Positions 24,601-49,450 of a DNA stretch of 64,000 nucleotides are shown piece by piece. The number at the start of each line of letters is the position of its first letter. The first letter of the stretch is position 1. Position numbers and translations under genes: made by a program. The notes under the pieces were generated by a model. That model searched no databases, was not told the origin of the DNA, and was given only the letters and a program-made list of their open reading frames with translations. Source of the DNA: Xiphophorus maculatus (Eukaryota; Chordata; Actinopteri; Cyprinodontiformes; Poeciliidae); assembly GCF_002775205.1 (NCBI RefSeq), contig NC_036448.1, positions 6,197,572-6,261,571 of the forward strand, written 5' to 3'.

Positions 24601-27600
24601 TCGCTGAGCTCAGCAGAGGGATTCGGCCTGTACATGAAAGTGACACAAAAGGTGCGGCTGGGACGACGACTGTGATCGACAATTTTTATGTTTTTTTTTT
24701 TTCATATGTAATTTTGTTGATTTAAAGCTATAAAGTTGAATGTATTTTATTGAGATTAAATTTGATAGAGTAAGTAGCACGACTTTCAACTTTTATATTC
24801 AGAATTCATTCTTTTATTCACCCTAGATTAAATGCAGTTCAGGCAGTCTTCTCAACCGGGCGGCTGAAATATTTTGTGAGAAATATCAGTCTTATAAAAA
24901 GTTTTAAAAACATATACAAGCACCCCTTTGCTTGCACTTCTGGTAAATAAACTCCCAGTGATGAAACACATTGAGGTTTTGTGGTTGAAATGTGAAACGC
25001 TCAGGTTTTAACCTCTGCAGATGTAAGGTGATATTTCCTCACTTTTAGTATTCACAGCGCTTCGACTTTTTTCCACGTTTTGTTACGTTACAATTGTTTT
25101 AAATGAATCTCAAAAGTCAGCCAGTACAAGAAATAAGTGCATTTTTATTTTACATTTTGTCTAATCATCAAAATCATTAAGCAATCTTAATCAATGTGTC
25201 ATTTACTACTAATCAATGCAGATTTGTGGTGCATGGAAGCTGAAAGCTGCTCCCCCATGTTTGTGTTTTAGTGAGGTATTAGTGTGACGGATTTTGACGA
25301 AGGCGATCACAATACAATTTACAAGAATGCTATAAAAGCGACGCTTAGTGAACACTTTCCGGTTGCACCAAGTAATGCAAAGGGAAGTTTTGGTTTTGTG
25401 TTGCAAGCCTGCACAAGATCTGTGAAACGGTACGTCATCAACAGTCTTCCAAAAGATAAAAATGGTCCTTTCCTGTTTGCCGTGTTGCAGATGATGAGCC
25501 TGGATGAGGACAAGTATTTCTTTGACAGTCTAAGGCAACCTCCAGATGTTAATAAGAAAGGGAAAAAAGTGAAAGAAGGTAAATGTCTTCCTGCGTTTAA
25601 AAAGAAATTTGAAAACCGTTATGATGAAGCAATGTGGCATTGAATAAGTTGTGTATTTTTTGTGTATTTGAAACTTGGCTGTCATAGTCTTCTAAGTTGT
25701 GTAGTTATAATTACGGCAGATATGATTTATTTTAGTTGTTAGATAAACAATTCATATTTATTGAGTGAATGAAATGAAAAACAAAATGGAAAGTGTTCAG
25801 ACAGAACTTGTTTACCTGTGTCGGGGGAGTTTTTCATGTTCATAACTCAAATCTCGCTTCACAGTCAGTCAGTCCAATGCGCCGCTCCTGGTGGTCTACA
25901 GAAGGAAGCTCTGGTTCAACGTGATCCCAGGAAAAGATCTCATCGCAGATCTCACTTTTCATTACCCGCAGGTGCTTATTGCAGCTTATCGCCTGGGTTT
26001 TTACTCGTGTTTGTACGACGGCGTATTAGGGCTGTTGCAGAAAAAAAAACGAAAAAGGAAGAGTAAGTTTCTGCCAGAAAACTCAGAAATTTTGAGACTT
26101 ACCTCCAAATTTAACGCAGTTGGAAAAAGTCAACATTTTCTTTGAAAATTTCAGAAATTTTTAGATCAGTCAGAAATTTTAAAGAAAAAAAACGAGGACA
26201 TTTCTGAGTTTGAAAAATCATAAATTTGAGAGATTTTTAGATTAATCTAAAAGTTGAAAATTTCCTAGAAAAAGCTCTGGAATTTTGAGATTCATCTCTA
26301 AAGTTGTCTAGAAAAAATCTTTTGACTTTTGAAACTTGGAAATATCAATGTTTTTTTAAAAACTTTCTCGGATGAATCTTAAAATTTCAGGGTTCTTTCT
26401 AGAATTTTTTTCCCTCTTCAAACTTGAAATTTTTCTTGTTTTTTTTTCTATAAAACATCTGAGATTAATCTCAATTTTTTTTTGTGTGTGGAAATTTTAA
26501 ACTTTTCAAACTCAGAAATGTTCTCTTTTTCTTCTTGCAAATTCCTGATTTTTTTTTGGCAGAAATGTACTCCTCCCTTTGTTTCTTTCTATCTGCTATG
26601 TCCCTGATAAGCCGTCGTATGTTTGGGATGCAGCGTGATTGTAAAGCATTTCCTGTTTTTCCTCACAGGAGGTGCCCAAGTACCTGCGGGGATACCACAC
26701 CTGCACCAAAGAGGACATGTTTAATCTGGGTGGGCTCCTGTTCAGAGTGGCCGTGGACTCAGACAGATCCCAGTTTGTCATGATCCCCAGAATGCTGAAC
26801 GAGCTGGTTCCTGTCGACAAAGTACAAATGATGCAGCCTGAAGAGTGGAAGAAGGTAAAAAAGGGACTTTACTGATAATGTTGTTTTTCTTTAAATAAAA
26901 ACATCAAAATCAAAGAACAATGGGGAAAAAAGCAGCCTCACGTTTAAGAGTTAATGATTCCAAACGTGTTGTTCTCATGTCTGCCTTCAGAACATCATCT
27001 CGTCGTATAACAAGCAGAGCGGCATGACGGTGCAAGAGGCCAAAATTGCCTTCCTGAGAGTCATTTCGAGCTGGCCAAACTTTGGCTGCTCCTTCTTTGA
27101 CGTTAAAGTGAGTTACGGGAGATGGAGTGGCAATGACATTCTGAAGCCAAGAAAATGTCATTTTTTAAAATGTATAAATTTTTTTTTTTTCTGCAGCAAA
27201 CTTGTGAGCCAGGGTACCCGAACACACTCTGGTTTACGGTCAGCAAGAAGGGTGTTAGCCTAATCGACCCCAAAACAAAGGTATGCCGAGTAACTGATGG
27301 TTATTGTCAGTATTTATGCAGATTAGTGCAGATTGGATGACTATATGATGGAAACGACACAAAGAAATTGAAAGATAATGTGATGTTTTATAAGAGTTTT
27401 TACTCTGTGGCATATATTTACTCTGACATCATTCAATAAAATTCATGATGTACCTAATTAGCCATTCTTAACTGGGAAGAGAATACCTCAACTGGAAAAT
27501 AAAAAAACCCAAAAAACTTCCCACTTACTGATTATCTACATCCAATCTGACTGAGCTCGAGCTAATTATGCAAAAATGTGGCAAAGATTTCTGCGTCTGA

Positions 27601-28666
27601 CTGTAGAAAAGCTTTTATAGAAATATAAGAAATGACGTTGAGCTGGAGCTGCAGCACAAGGTGGTTTAACAAAAATATTTTGAAATCATATCTTATTTTC
27701 CTTTAGTTTCACAATATTGTGCAACCATGTTTTGGTCCATCACATAAACTCCCTAAAAAAGGCTAAATCTGTGGAGAGAATGTGACAAGATGATGAAAAA
27801 TATACGGGGTTGAAATATTTTTAAAGGGGCAGTGTTATATAAAATGGACTTTTTTGAGGTATACATCATGTTATAATGTTATTCCCTCATCAAAAACAAA
27901 CCTGGAGTGTTGCCTTGATTTTTTTGTGAAATCCTTTTATCTCCCTCCCTCAGCTCCTTCAGACTAGCCAGCAGAAATTAGCAAACATCTGGTGGAACTG
28001 TATGTCTGCTAAATTCATTATATGAGCTACTTATAAGCGAAACACTGGTAAAGACGTTGTTAAAGGGCGAATAGAGAAGCAGTGATGTGATGACTTCCTG
28101 AAGGCGGAGTTTCAGAAAGAGCAGGAGTTTCTTAAAGAGACAGAGGACCAATTTCAAGGCATTAAACTAGAGCGTCAAATTTCTTTTACGTCATTTTTAC
28201 AACTGAAGGTAACATGGTTACTTGATTGTGCTATAAAATGTTACTACATGCCTAGAAAATACATAATACTTTCCCTTTAAAGCCCCTGTACATAATCCTT
28301 TTTTTAATGAATGAGTTCTGTCGCTATTGTTTGTATTTATTCTTTTTTATCTACATGAACGTACAATTCTCCTAACATTTCAGGAGCTGCAAGTGATGCA
28401 CCCGTTCAACCGTATCACAGACTACAGCAGCACAGGCAACGTTTTCCAGATGACCATCCGCACCCTGGTGAAGGGCATCAACTTTGTGTGTGCAACCCCA
28501 CAGGTGAGTGGGCCGAGGTTAAATGCAGATTTAAATAAGGTCAAGTATCAACGGCCCTTTCTTCCTGCCTCAGGCCGGCACGATAGAGGACCTCGTCAAG
28601 TCGTACGTCAGGATGTACGAGGAGCAGAAGATGATCTCTCGACCGAAGAACAACATGTTTCCCTGA
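622..28666 (+). CDS. myo7b-like: class VII unconventional myosin (MYO7B-like), 48 coding exons
   Basis: Actin-based motor of the MyTH4-FERM group. Class VII myosins work at the tips of microvilli and stereocilia; MYO7B serves the brush-border intermicrovillar adhesion complex and MYO7A the hair-cell Usher complex. Exon lengths sum to 6444 nt, giving 2147 aa, close to human MYO7B (about 2116) and MYO7A (about 2215). The order is motor 1-746, IQ neck 763-850, short charged helix 851-895, Ser/Glu linker 895-945, MyTH4 990-1235, FERM 1240-1545, SH3 1545-1615, MyTH4 1630-1810, FERM 1815-2140. The start ATG at 622 (MLRK) precedes the usual N-terminal SH3-like segment; stop TGA is at 28664. Frame is intact across every junction, so it looks functional. 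MYO7B leaning rests on signatures such as FPQGTD and TPWHD; a fish-specific paralogue is possible. Exon coordinates are given in the domain entries. Confidence 0.93.
1661..1728. repeat. two perfect 34-bp tandem copies
   Basis: The unit starting ATAGATAACAACAGC repeats exactly at 1661-1694 and 1695-1728 in myosin intron 3, flanked by further degenerate AACAATAGCTA units (1600-1760). Confidence 0.85.
2775..3215 (-). mobile_element. interspersed DNA element, copy 1
   Basis: The left part (GGTGCGGTTTGCTTTCACAC, then TTGTAGGATTTCTC) and right part (CGTTCACACATGCATTCGAA, then CGCACCAGAGTTCAC) both match the reverse complement of 13925-14425 in the same order. It is a two-copy family in this window, lying in myosin intron 6. 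Class is not certain; a non-autonomous DNA transposon is likely. Confidence 0.7.
4330..4645 (-). mobile_element. LINE 3' tail fragment
   Basis: The reverse complement parallels 47655-47998: a coding remnant of the reverse transcriptase C terminus (KLPENC..AETLKSF-like) followed by the 3' end motif around TGTAAAGCACTTTGA. 5'-truncated, degenerate, in myosin intron 9. Confidence 0.65.
5090..5160 (+). mobile_element. end of a hAT-type repeat (fragment)
   Basis: Starts CAGGGATGTCCAAAATGTGG, resembling termini of the CAGGGGTGTCCAAA repeat group. A similar end in the opposite orientation lies at 43837-43860 (TTTGGACACCCCTGG). No matching second terminus was found nearby. Confidence 0.4.
6802..7386. 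mobile_element. hAT-like miniature element
   Basis: Imperfect terminal inverted repeats: AAAGATGTGCCGATC at the left, GATCGGTGCGTCCCT at the right. The interior is AT-rich with no transposase. No clear target duplication is left. It lies in myosin intron 11, ending about 43 nt before exon 12. Confidence 0.6.
10545..10736 (-). mobile_element. TTAA-flanked miniature element, truncated copy
   Basis: The reverse complement matches the left part of 23611-24153 (terminus TTAAAGGGGCAGTATTAT, then a segment with CTCAAACATGCATGAAAGAA on this strand). About 190 bp survives, in myosin intron 18. Confidence 0.75.
11228..13569 (+). other. myo7b-like: myosin VII neck: IQ motifs, charged helix and Ser/Glu linker (exons 19-22)
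   Basis: Exons 11228-11322, 11571-11655, 11764-11865, 13252-13569; residues 747-946. Light-chain-binding IQ motifs centre on [13 protein letters not shown] (about 768), [13 protein letters not shown] (about 792), a degenerate one at about 808, and [14 protein letters not shown] (about 838). That is four recognisable motifs where class VII usually has five. A Lys/Arg/Glu-rich helix follows (about 851-893), shorter than the MYO7A single alpha helix, then a low-complexity Ser/Glu/Lys stretch (899-926). The exon 21 to 22 junction falls inside the fourth IQ motif and uses a GC donor. Confidence 0.85.
11866..13251 (+). other. myo7b-like: GC-AG intron within the fourth IQ motif
   Basis: Exon 21 must end ...AGC CAG at 11865 for the frame to join exon 22 (GTG CGA GGC) at 13252 and rebuild the IQ consensus [12 protein letters not shown]. 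The intron then starts GCATGT. The nearest GT (11870-11871) would break the frame. GC donors are a known minority class spliced by the major spliceosome. Inside, 12440-12860 and the rest of the intron hold no feature I can name. Confidence 0.75.
13925..14425 (+). mobile_element. interspersed DNA element, copy 2 (opposite orientation to 2775-3215)
   Basis: Long colinear similarity to the reverse complement of 2775-3215, including CAGTGACAAAAGAGAAATCC and GCAGTGTGAAAGCGAACCGC. It occupies most of myosin intron 23. Strand labels are relative only. Confidence 0.7.
15380..15990 (+). mobile_element. Tc1/mariner relic (3' half)
   Basis: 15397-15429 reads [11 protein letters not shown], the transposase DDE-region signature, followed by a stop. 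Further on are remnants equivalent to the SPDLNP motif (about 15572) and ELEQFCKEEW (15619-15650, degenerate), then 3' non-coding similarity to fish Tc1 elements (GTCGCATAAAATCCCAGAAA). Dead copy in myosin intron 27, interrupted by hairpins at 15445-15570. Confidence 0.75.
15445..15570. repeat. chain of three perfect hairpins
   Basis: Arms 15445-15459/15469-15483 (15 bp, AACTATATGATGACT), 15501-15513/15518-15530 (13 bp, AAAAGTACAGATA) and 15541-15550/15561-15570 (10 bp, GACTAGATCA) are all perfect inverted pairs lying end to end. Confidence 0.9.
16042..16205. repeat. nested AT-rich palindromes
   Basis: 16042-16061 is a perfect 20-bp palindrome (ATTTAGTTTGCAAACTAAAT). The following 16070-16156 folds back with arms around TTAGTTCATCTAAATATGAA and its near-complement. 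It lies in myosin intron 27, downstream of the Tc1 relic. Confidence 0.8.
17500..17705. repeat. degenerate tandem repeat, unit about 45-65 bp
   Basis: Variants of AGCAGAAGCTAATGCTAA and CACTTAGCACAAGCTAACG recur at least three times in myosin intron 30. Confidence 0.5.
19140..19600. mobile_element. palindromic miniature element, copy 1
   Basis: Contains AACTTTCCAGCAAGAAACAT, GCTTGTTTTAAGTCAATAAT and, inverted, TTTGATGAAAAGTTACTTGT with TTTTTGTCTTATTTCTAG. The halves are mutually complementary, so the element is largely a long inverted repeat. Related to 63370-63600. Lies in myosin intron 32. Confidence 0.65.
20189..20367 (+). other. myo7b-like: SH3 domain exon (exon 35)
   Basis: Residues about 1561-1620 continue the SH3 fold begun in exon 34, with [14 protein letters not shown] as the recognisable RT-loop/strand segment and [11 protein letters not shown] near the end. 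The usual SH3 ALYDY and WWxG motifs are degenerate, as in other class VII myosins, so classic proline-peptide binding should not be assumed. Confidence 0.8.
20624..22298 (+). other. myo7b-like: second MyTH4 domain (exons 36-39)
   Basis: Exons 20624-20733, 21565-21713, 21865-22018, 22143-22298; residues 1621-1809. Conserved blocks are [61 protein letters not shown] and [15 protein letters not shown]. The block [13 protein letters not shown] is produced only if exons 37 and 38 are joined through an AT-AC intron; no GT-AG pairing keeps the frame there. Confidence 0.88.
21714..21864 (+). other. myo7b-like: U12-type AT-AC intron (151 bp)
   Basis: The donor reads ATATCCTTT, the U12 AT-AC consensus, directly after ...GCC TTC ATT G. 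The branch-site motif TCCTTGAC lies at 21845-21852, its adenine about 13 nt before the terminal AC at 21863-21864. Joining 21713 to 21865 gives [13 protein letters not shown], which matches the human class VII MyTH4 sequence. Reading through meets a TGA at once, and no GT-AG alternative restores the motif. Minor spliceosome use is therefore strongly supported. Confidence 0.92.
22590..22705. repeat. TAGC/GGTA-type simple repeat
   Basis: Irregular runs of TAGCTA, GTAGGT and GCTAGCTAGCTAG in myosin intron 39. Confidence 0.7.
23611..24153 (+). mobile_element. TTAA-flanked miniature element, full copy 1
   Basis: 543 bp bounded by TTAAGGGGCGGTATTA and TAATACTGCCCCTTTAA, near-perfect terminal inverted repeats that include TTAA. 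No transposase frame. Lies in myosin intron 40. TTAA ends suggest piggyBac- or Kolobok-type mobilisation; the class is inferred. Confidence 0.8.
24725..25140. mobile_element. Tc1 5'-end fragments
   Basis: 24738-24780 (TGTATTTTATTGAGATTAAA then AGTAAGTAGCACGA) and 25050-25100 (ATTCACAGCGCTTCGAC then CCACGTTTTGTTACGTTACA) both resemble the 5' terminal region of fish Tc1 elements. Highly decayed; in myosin intron 41. Confidence 0.5.
25205..25268 (-). mobile_element. short LINE tail remnant
   Basis: The minus strand reads [12 protein letters not shown], parallel to GEAAFSIYAPQIW in 47655-47998. A short fragment of the same reverse-transcriptase C-terminal region. Confidence 0.5.
26050..26578. 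repeat. AT-rich low-complexity repeat, copy 1
   Basis: Recurring AAATTTTGAGATTCATCT, TCTAGAAAAA and GATTAATCTCAA words, ending AGAAATGTACTCCTCCC. The same vocabulary and ending occur at 54440-54680. Lies in myosin intron 43. Confidence 0.6.
27535..27820 (+). mobile_element. Tc1/mariner relic (3' end)
   Basis: Contains ATCCAATCTGACTGAGCTCG, then a GAGCTAATTATGCAAAAATG segment, both characteristic of the transposase C terminus of fish Tc1 elements. Non-coding 3' sequence follows (TCCATCACATAAACTCCCTA; GTGACAAGATGATGAAAAAT). Myosin intron 46. Confidence 0.65.
27821..28280 (+). mobile_element. TTAA-flanked miniature element, full copy 2
   Basis: 460 bp bounded by TTAAAGGGGCAGTGTTAT and TAATACTTTCCCTTTAA. 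Shares long segments with 23611-24153 (for example CAGACTAGCCAGCAGAAATT and GGCGGAGTTTCAGAAAGAGC). It begins exactly where the Tc1 relic 27535-27820 ends, in myosin intron 46. Confidence 0.8.
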
Positions 28667-28737
28667 GGCTTCACACTGAGCCGCTCGGATTTCCACGCAC
28701 TGTTATTCAGTATCTTTAAGTTTATGCATTTGTAAAC

Positions 28738-28743
28738 AATAAA
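28738..28743 (+). terminator. myosin polyadenylation signal AATAAA
   Basis: Canonical AATAAA 72 nt after the TGA stop, which implies a very short 3' UTR. T/G-rich sequence follows within 30-80 nt. Confidence 0.7.
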
Positions 28744-28759
28744 TGATAATGCTGTCCAT

Positions 28760-31140
28760 TATAAATCTTGCCCCTATTAAAAGAATAGTGATATTCAAAT
28801 GTCTCTGCACTATTTGTGGGTTGTTTTTTTTTGGGGGGGGGGTTCACTTGACACACAAACGTTGTATTTTTGCAAAGTTTGAACTTAGATTAAGATGAAG
28901 TAAGTTAGTTACACGTGGCTCTACTGGGTCTTAACTTGAGTCCATTTTATTTTCAAGTAATTAAAAACTACAAAAATAATAGTTTTTTGGGGGGTAGTTG
29001 ATTACATGTTGCAGCTCCAGTTAATGTCTTGACTTGAATTAAGTTTTGTAAATATTAAAATTGAAGAAGTGTGTTTATGACTCGGTACGGAGACGTTTTA
29101 AGGCACAAATTATACGCAAAATCGTAGATAGTAAAGTTAATAAAGACTCTTAGGTGCAGTTCATTAACGGTGTATGTTCTTTTATTTTACTTTAGTCACA
29201 TCAGTTAAGCGAACGTATTTATAACCTCGGTAGATTTCGTTTGAAAAATATTTTCATTCAAACAAGAGCTAAATTTATCCTCAATCTATCTACTTGCAGT
29301 ATTGTTTTGAAAAATAGTTTTTTATTGGTCTGATGAAGGCGGAAAATAATAAACAGAAATAAAAGCTTGAAAACACCAGTCTTTGTGTAATTAATCTTCA
29401 TAATGTTTTGTCTGGTGAAGTACTAATTTATTGAATATAAATTATATTTATATACTAATTTAAATCAAAAGTTAGTAAACAGACATGGTTTAGTTATGTT
29501 TATTTGATAGAAACTGTTACAGTTCCAATAATTATCACTGATTTAGTAAAAAAAATATGTAAATAAAGCTGTCATTTCTTAGCTTGAAATGTGCCCTGAA
29601 TAAAATAATTATTTTTAAATTATTGGGTTTTTTTTAACAAATGTGATATTATGCCTCTGCCATAGCAAAATGTTTTATCATAAGGCTTGTTCCCACATCT
29701 TTTCTTCTGCCAATAAATGTTGTGGGTGCTGTAGGCTTTATATAACATATGATATTAATTTAGCAGGCTTTTTTCAGGTTGCACACGATATTCTGTGTTA
29801 AAGTGAGAGTAAGTGTTAGATTTTACTGGCCAGAAATCCTGGTCACAGTAATGAACTCCCTGTAATGTCTTGTGTTTTGCAAAGCATGAATAATCTTTAA
29901 ACTAACCGTTGCAAAAGTGTTTAACCAACATCCAAATGAAAAAAAGTTAACAGCTTATTTTCTCCGTATTCATTTTTTGTGATAGCAATATTCTGAATTT
30001 TATCCAGTAAAATTAATTAGCTGATGGAAAAACAGCACTGTCTTAAAATATAACGATATTACAACTGGATGTAGAATTAGCATTTTTAAGGGTTTGAAGA
30101 AACATTTTACTTTACATTCCAAGATTTTTTTTCTTTTTTCTGATTCTTCTTTTTTCTTCTTAGCTTGCAGCTGTGCTTCTTGGCTGAAGAACGTTTTCAA
30201 AATCTCAGCTAACACAACAACTTTCCAGTCCTGCGTTTTGATTCTCCAAATCTCCTGACAGCTTGTTAAAATATTGATCACCGGTTACTGCTTTCCTTAG
30301 AAAACTACGCAGGTTTCACATTGAGGTACAGAACCGCATACACACGGTGTGTGTGTTTGGCAATATGCTGTAAATGAGTGGCATATAGGCTGCTTATACA
30401 ATCATCTTCATAGCCTGTCTAACCTTTTGCAGTTACTATGGAAACCTTGGCACAAAAAAAAAAAAAAATCAGGTTACCATGAGCAGGTGCATATGAAGTG
30501 CAATGTGATTGTTTGTACCCCGGTGTGTTGATGCAATCTGACTGCAAAGGCTGAGAGACAACATGCCTCTTTACAGCGTAATTAACTTCATCTGGAATGG
30601 TAGCCTTAAGTACACTTAATAAAGTTTTTTAGTGCAAGTTTTTTCCCCTCCCATGGAAAAAATTAAAAATGTAAAATATGTCATCGGGTGCAAAAGAGCT
30701 AAAGAAGTAGGACAAGTTGCACGCTAAAGTAAAGAGGAGACTGTACGTGTGTGATGCCCTACAAGATGGCAAAGGCATTTTGATGCACTGCACCAAATTT
30801 AGAACAAAACACCTTAGAGCCCCAGACCACATCACTATCCTCCCACCTGCACCCCCTCCCTGCAACTTGTACTTCAAGACTAAAAACAAAAAAGGCAGAA
30901 CATCGAGACCACAGCCCAGTCTAACACATAACATGCATGAATACAAGCACAAACTCTCTCATGTCAACTTAAAACATGCATCTTGTTCAAAATGCACTTA
31001 AGGCAGAGCGCCAGTCTGTTTGCATGTATATTAAAAATGATTCGCTGTTGTTGACTAAATGTAAATGTGCGGCTTCTCCCTTCCTGCTCTGGATGCGGAC
31101 AACAACTTTCAGCCATTTTTTATTTTATTTTATTTTTTGT
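28760..31140. other. intergenic region between myosin and tlk1
   Basis: About 2.4 kb of AT-rich DNA. I see no conserved exon, RNA gene or clearly classifiable transposon. There is a G run at 28834-28842 and homopolymer A/T tracts. It may contain distal tlk1 promoter sequence, but nothing specific is visible. Confidence 0.5.
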
Positions 31141-31149
31141 CGGGATGTT

Positions 31150-31660
31150 TGTTGTTGGAGCCTAACAAGAAAACTGTTCCCAGGTCGACGCGGAGCGGCG
31201 GCTTCCGGTGAACCCAGAGCTAGTTTGGAGGAGGGTAAAACGATCCCAGATCAGTGTCTGTGTCGGTGTCAAGCCTGCTCTCGCGCTCGCTCGCAGCGCC
31301 GCCAGCCTCGCGATAGCCTCGCCTACCGACACTGGAATCAAAGCTCCGCTCGCGAGCTGGATGCTGCTGACAGGCGCGCGCTGTGCGGTCATCATGCAAA
31401 GGTTACACTGGATCCGTGTCAAGAAGCCGCTCCCCGGCAGGACCCTCTGGGGCGACAACATGCGAGACGTCTAGCGGCGACGAAGACGGGACTGACGTCT
31501 CTCCCCTCACTCTTCTCCCAGGTTTTGTTTTCTTTTCGCGGTCGTGTTCGGCTGCGGCAGGTGCCAAAAAAACAAAAACAAAAACGATGAACGCGATAAG
31601 TTCGAGATTTCCGCGAACGGCAGTGTGTGCTCTGGCTCCTCTCGGCGGTAAAGTGGCTTC
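31150..31660 (+). promoter_or_regulatory. tlk1: CpG-rich tlk1 promoter / 5' UTR region
   Basis: CpG dinucleotides become dense here (for example around 31188-31215, 31290-31380 and 31450-31500) against an AT-rich, CpG-poor background. The block ends at the tlk1 start codon. This is the usual look of a CpG-island promoter with an untranslated leader for a housekeeping kinase gene. No TATA box is evident and the exact start site cannot be read from sequence. Confidence 0.6.
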
Positions 31661-48306
<16,646 letters not shown>

Positions 48307-48358
48307 CTGACGCCGCCCTCAGGTCAACGTTAACACAGGATTGTCAGAGTTGGAGGAC

Positions 48359-49450
48359 AATAAATGAAATGTGGACCTTTTTTTTTTTCTTTTCCTTCCC
48401 CTCTACGTTTCAAGAATGGACAATTTAGCAACCAGTAAAGTGGGGGGAAAAAATGGAAAATGGAAGAAGATGGAAGGAAGTGTTCGACCGAACATAACGA
48501 TGACCGAGAGAGAGAGAGGCAAAAGAGGGAACTGGAGAAGCCAGAACAGAGAGTGAACCAAGTGTTTCTGCTTTAACCCTTAGAAGAATCCAAAATCAGT
48601 ATATGACCTCCTCTAGTTGCACTCTATGTATAGTAAAATACAAACCAGATGACTGTAAACGCAAAAGCATCTGTGAGCAGCAGTGGGTGTGGAAAATACT
48701 CCCTTCATTTCAAACGGAACAAAAAAAAAAAGACAGAATAAATCGTCCCGTCTCATCGAGTTTCCTCTGCACGCAACGGGGATTCGTTTTCAAAGTGATG
48801 TAACCCTGACGGGGGAGGAGGGGGTTAAATTTGCACTTCCTGTCCCAATCGGAAGCAGTTCGGGTCTGCCGAAAGTGGATCTTGTCTTAAATCTTTTTAT
48901 TTTCTCGTCGTCGTCGTCCAGGCAAGAGTCCGAAGGTCCGAGAAGCGACATGTTGCGACGCAGTTTGGACTCCATACGGACGCGGAGTCTGTTGTACATT
49001 TCTCACTATAGCAGATGTATTCTAACAAGGCTTTTCCCCGCTTTGCTTTCTAAGTGTCCTCCCCTATCTGTCTGTTTCCTCTCAAAAGCTGTTCTTCAGT
49101 TCGCTGCTAGCTATAAATGTTGCTTTTAGTTTATTTTTGACAATGGGAATGAGTTTTCACCGCGCGTCGGCCGCGTACTTGAACTTTTCAGAGGAAATTT
49201 CCAGAACCTGTCGTTTTGAAAGAATGAGTTGTTTTTTTTTTTCCTTCTGCAGCCAACATCAAAATGTCTCCTCAGATTTCTGTTTGCTTACTGACTTCCT
49301 TAGAAGACCTAGTGTGCTCTGTCGTGAGGAATATTCCCGCCTGTCCCCGTGCCAGAGGAGGTGAGAAAAGTTACTGCGTTTTATTAACTTCAGCTGGATA
49401 ACAAATGGATATATCCACAAAAAAAAAAATGTTGTCATGGTGTAAATAAA
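48359..49450 (+). terminator. tlk1: tlk1 3' UTR with candidate polyadenylation signals
   Basis: After the stop at 48306, AATAAA hexamers occur at 48359-48364, 48737-48742 and 49445-49450. The first would leave a UTR of under 100 nt. The last two are more typical and may be alternative sites. No conserved coding sequence lies in this stretch. Confidence 0.5.

Larger units (their letters stand above)
23084..28666 (+). other. myo7b-like: second FERM domain and C terminus (exons 40-48)
   Basis: Exons 23084-23189, 24538-24651, 25491-25578, 25865-25971, 26669-26854, 26991-27107, 27197-27280, 28384-28503, 28574-28666; residues 1810-2147. Matches include [49 protein letters not shown] and [12 protein letters not shown]. 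In MYO7B the C-terminal MyTH4-FERM binds harmonin (USH1C). The protein ends RPKNNMFP, which differs from both human class VII C termini as I recall them and may be lineage-specific. Confidence 0.86.
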
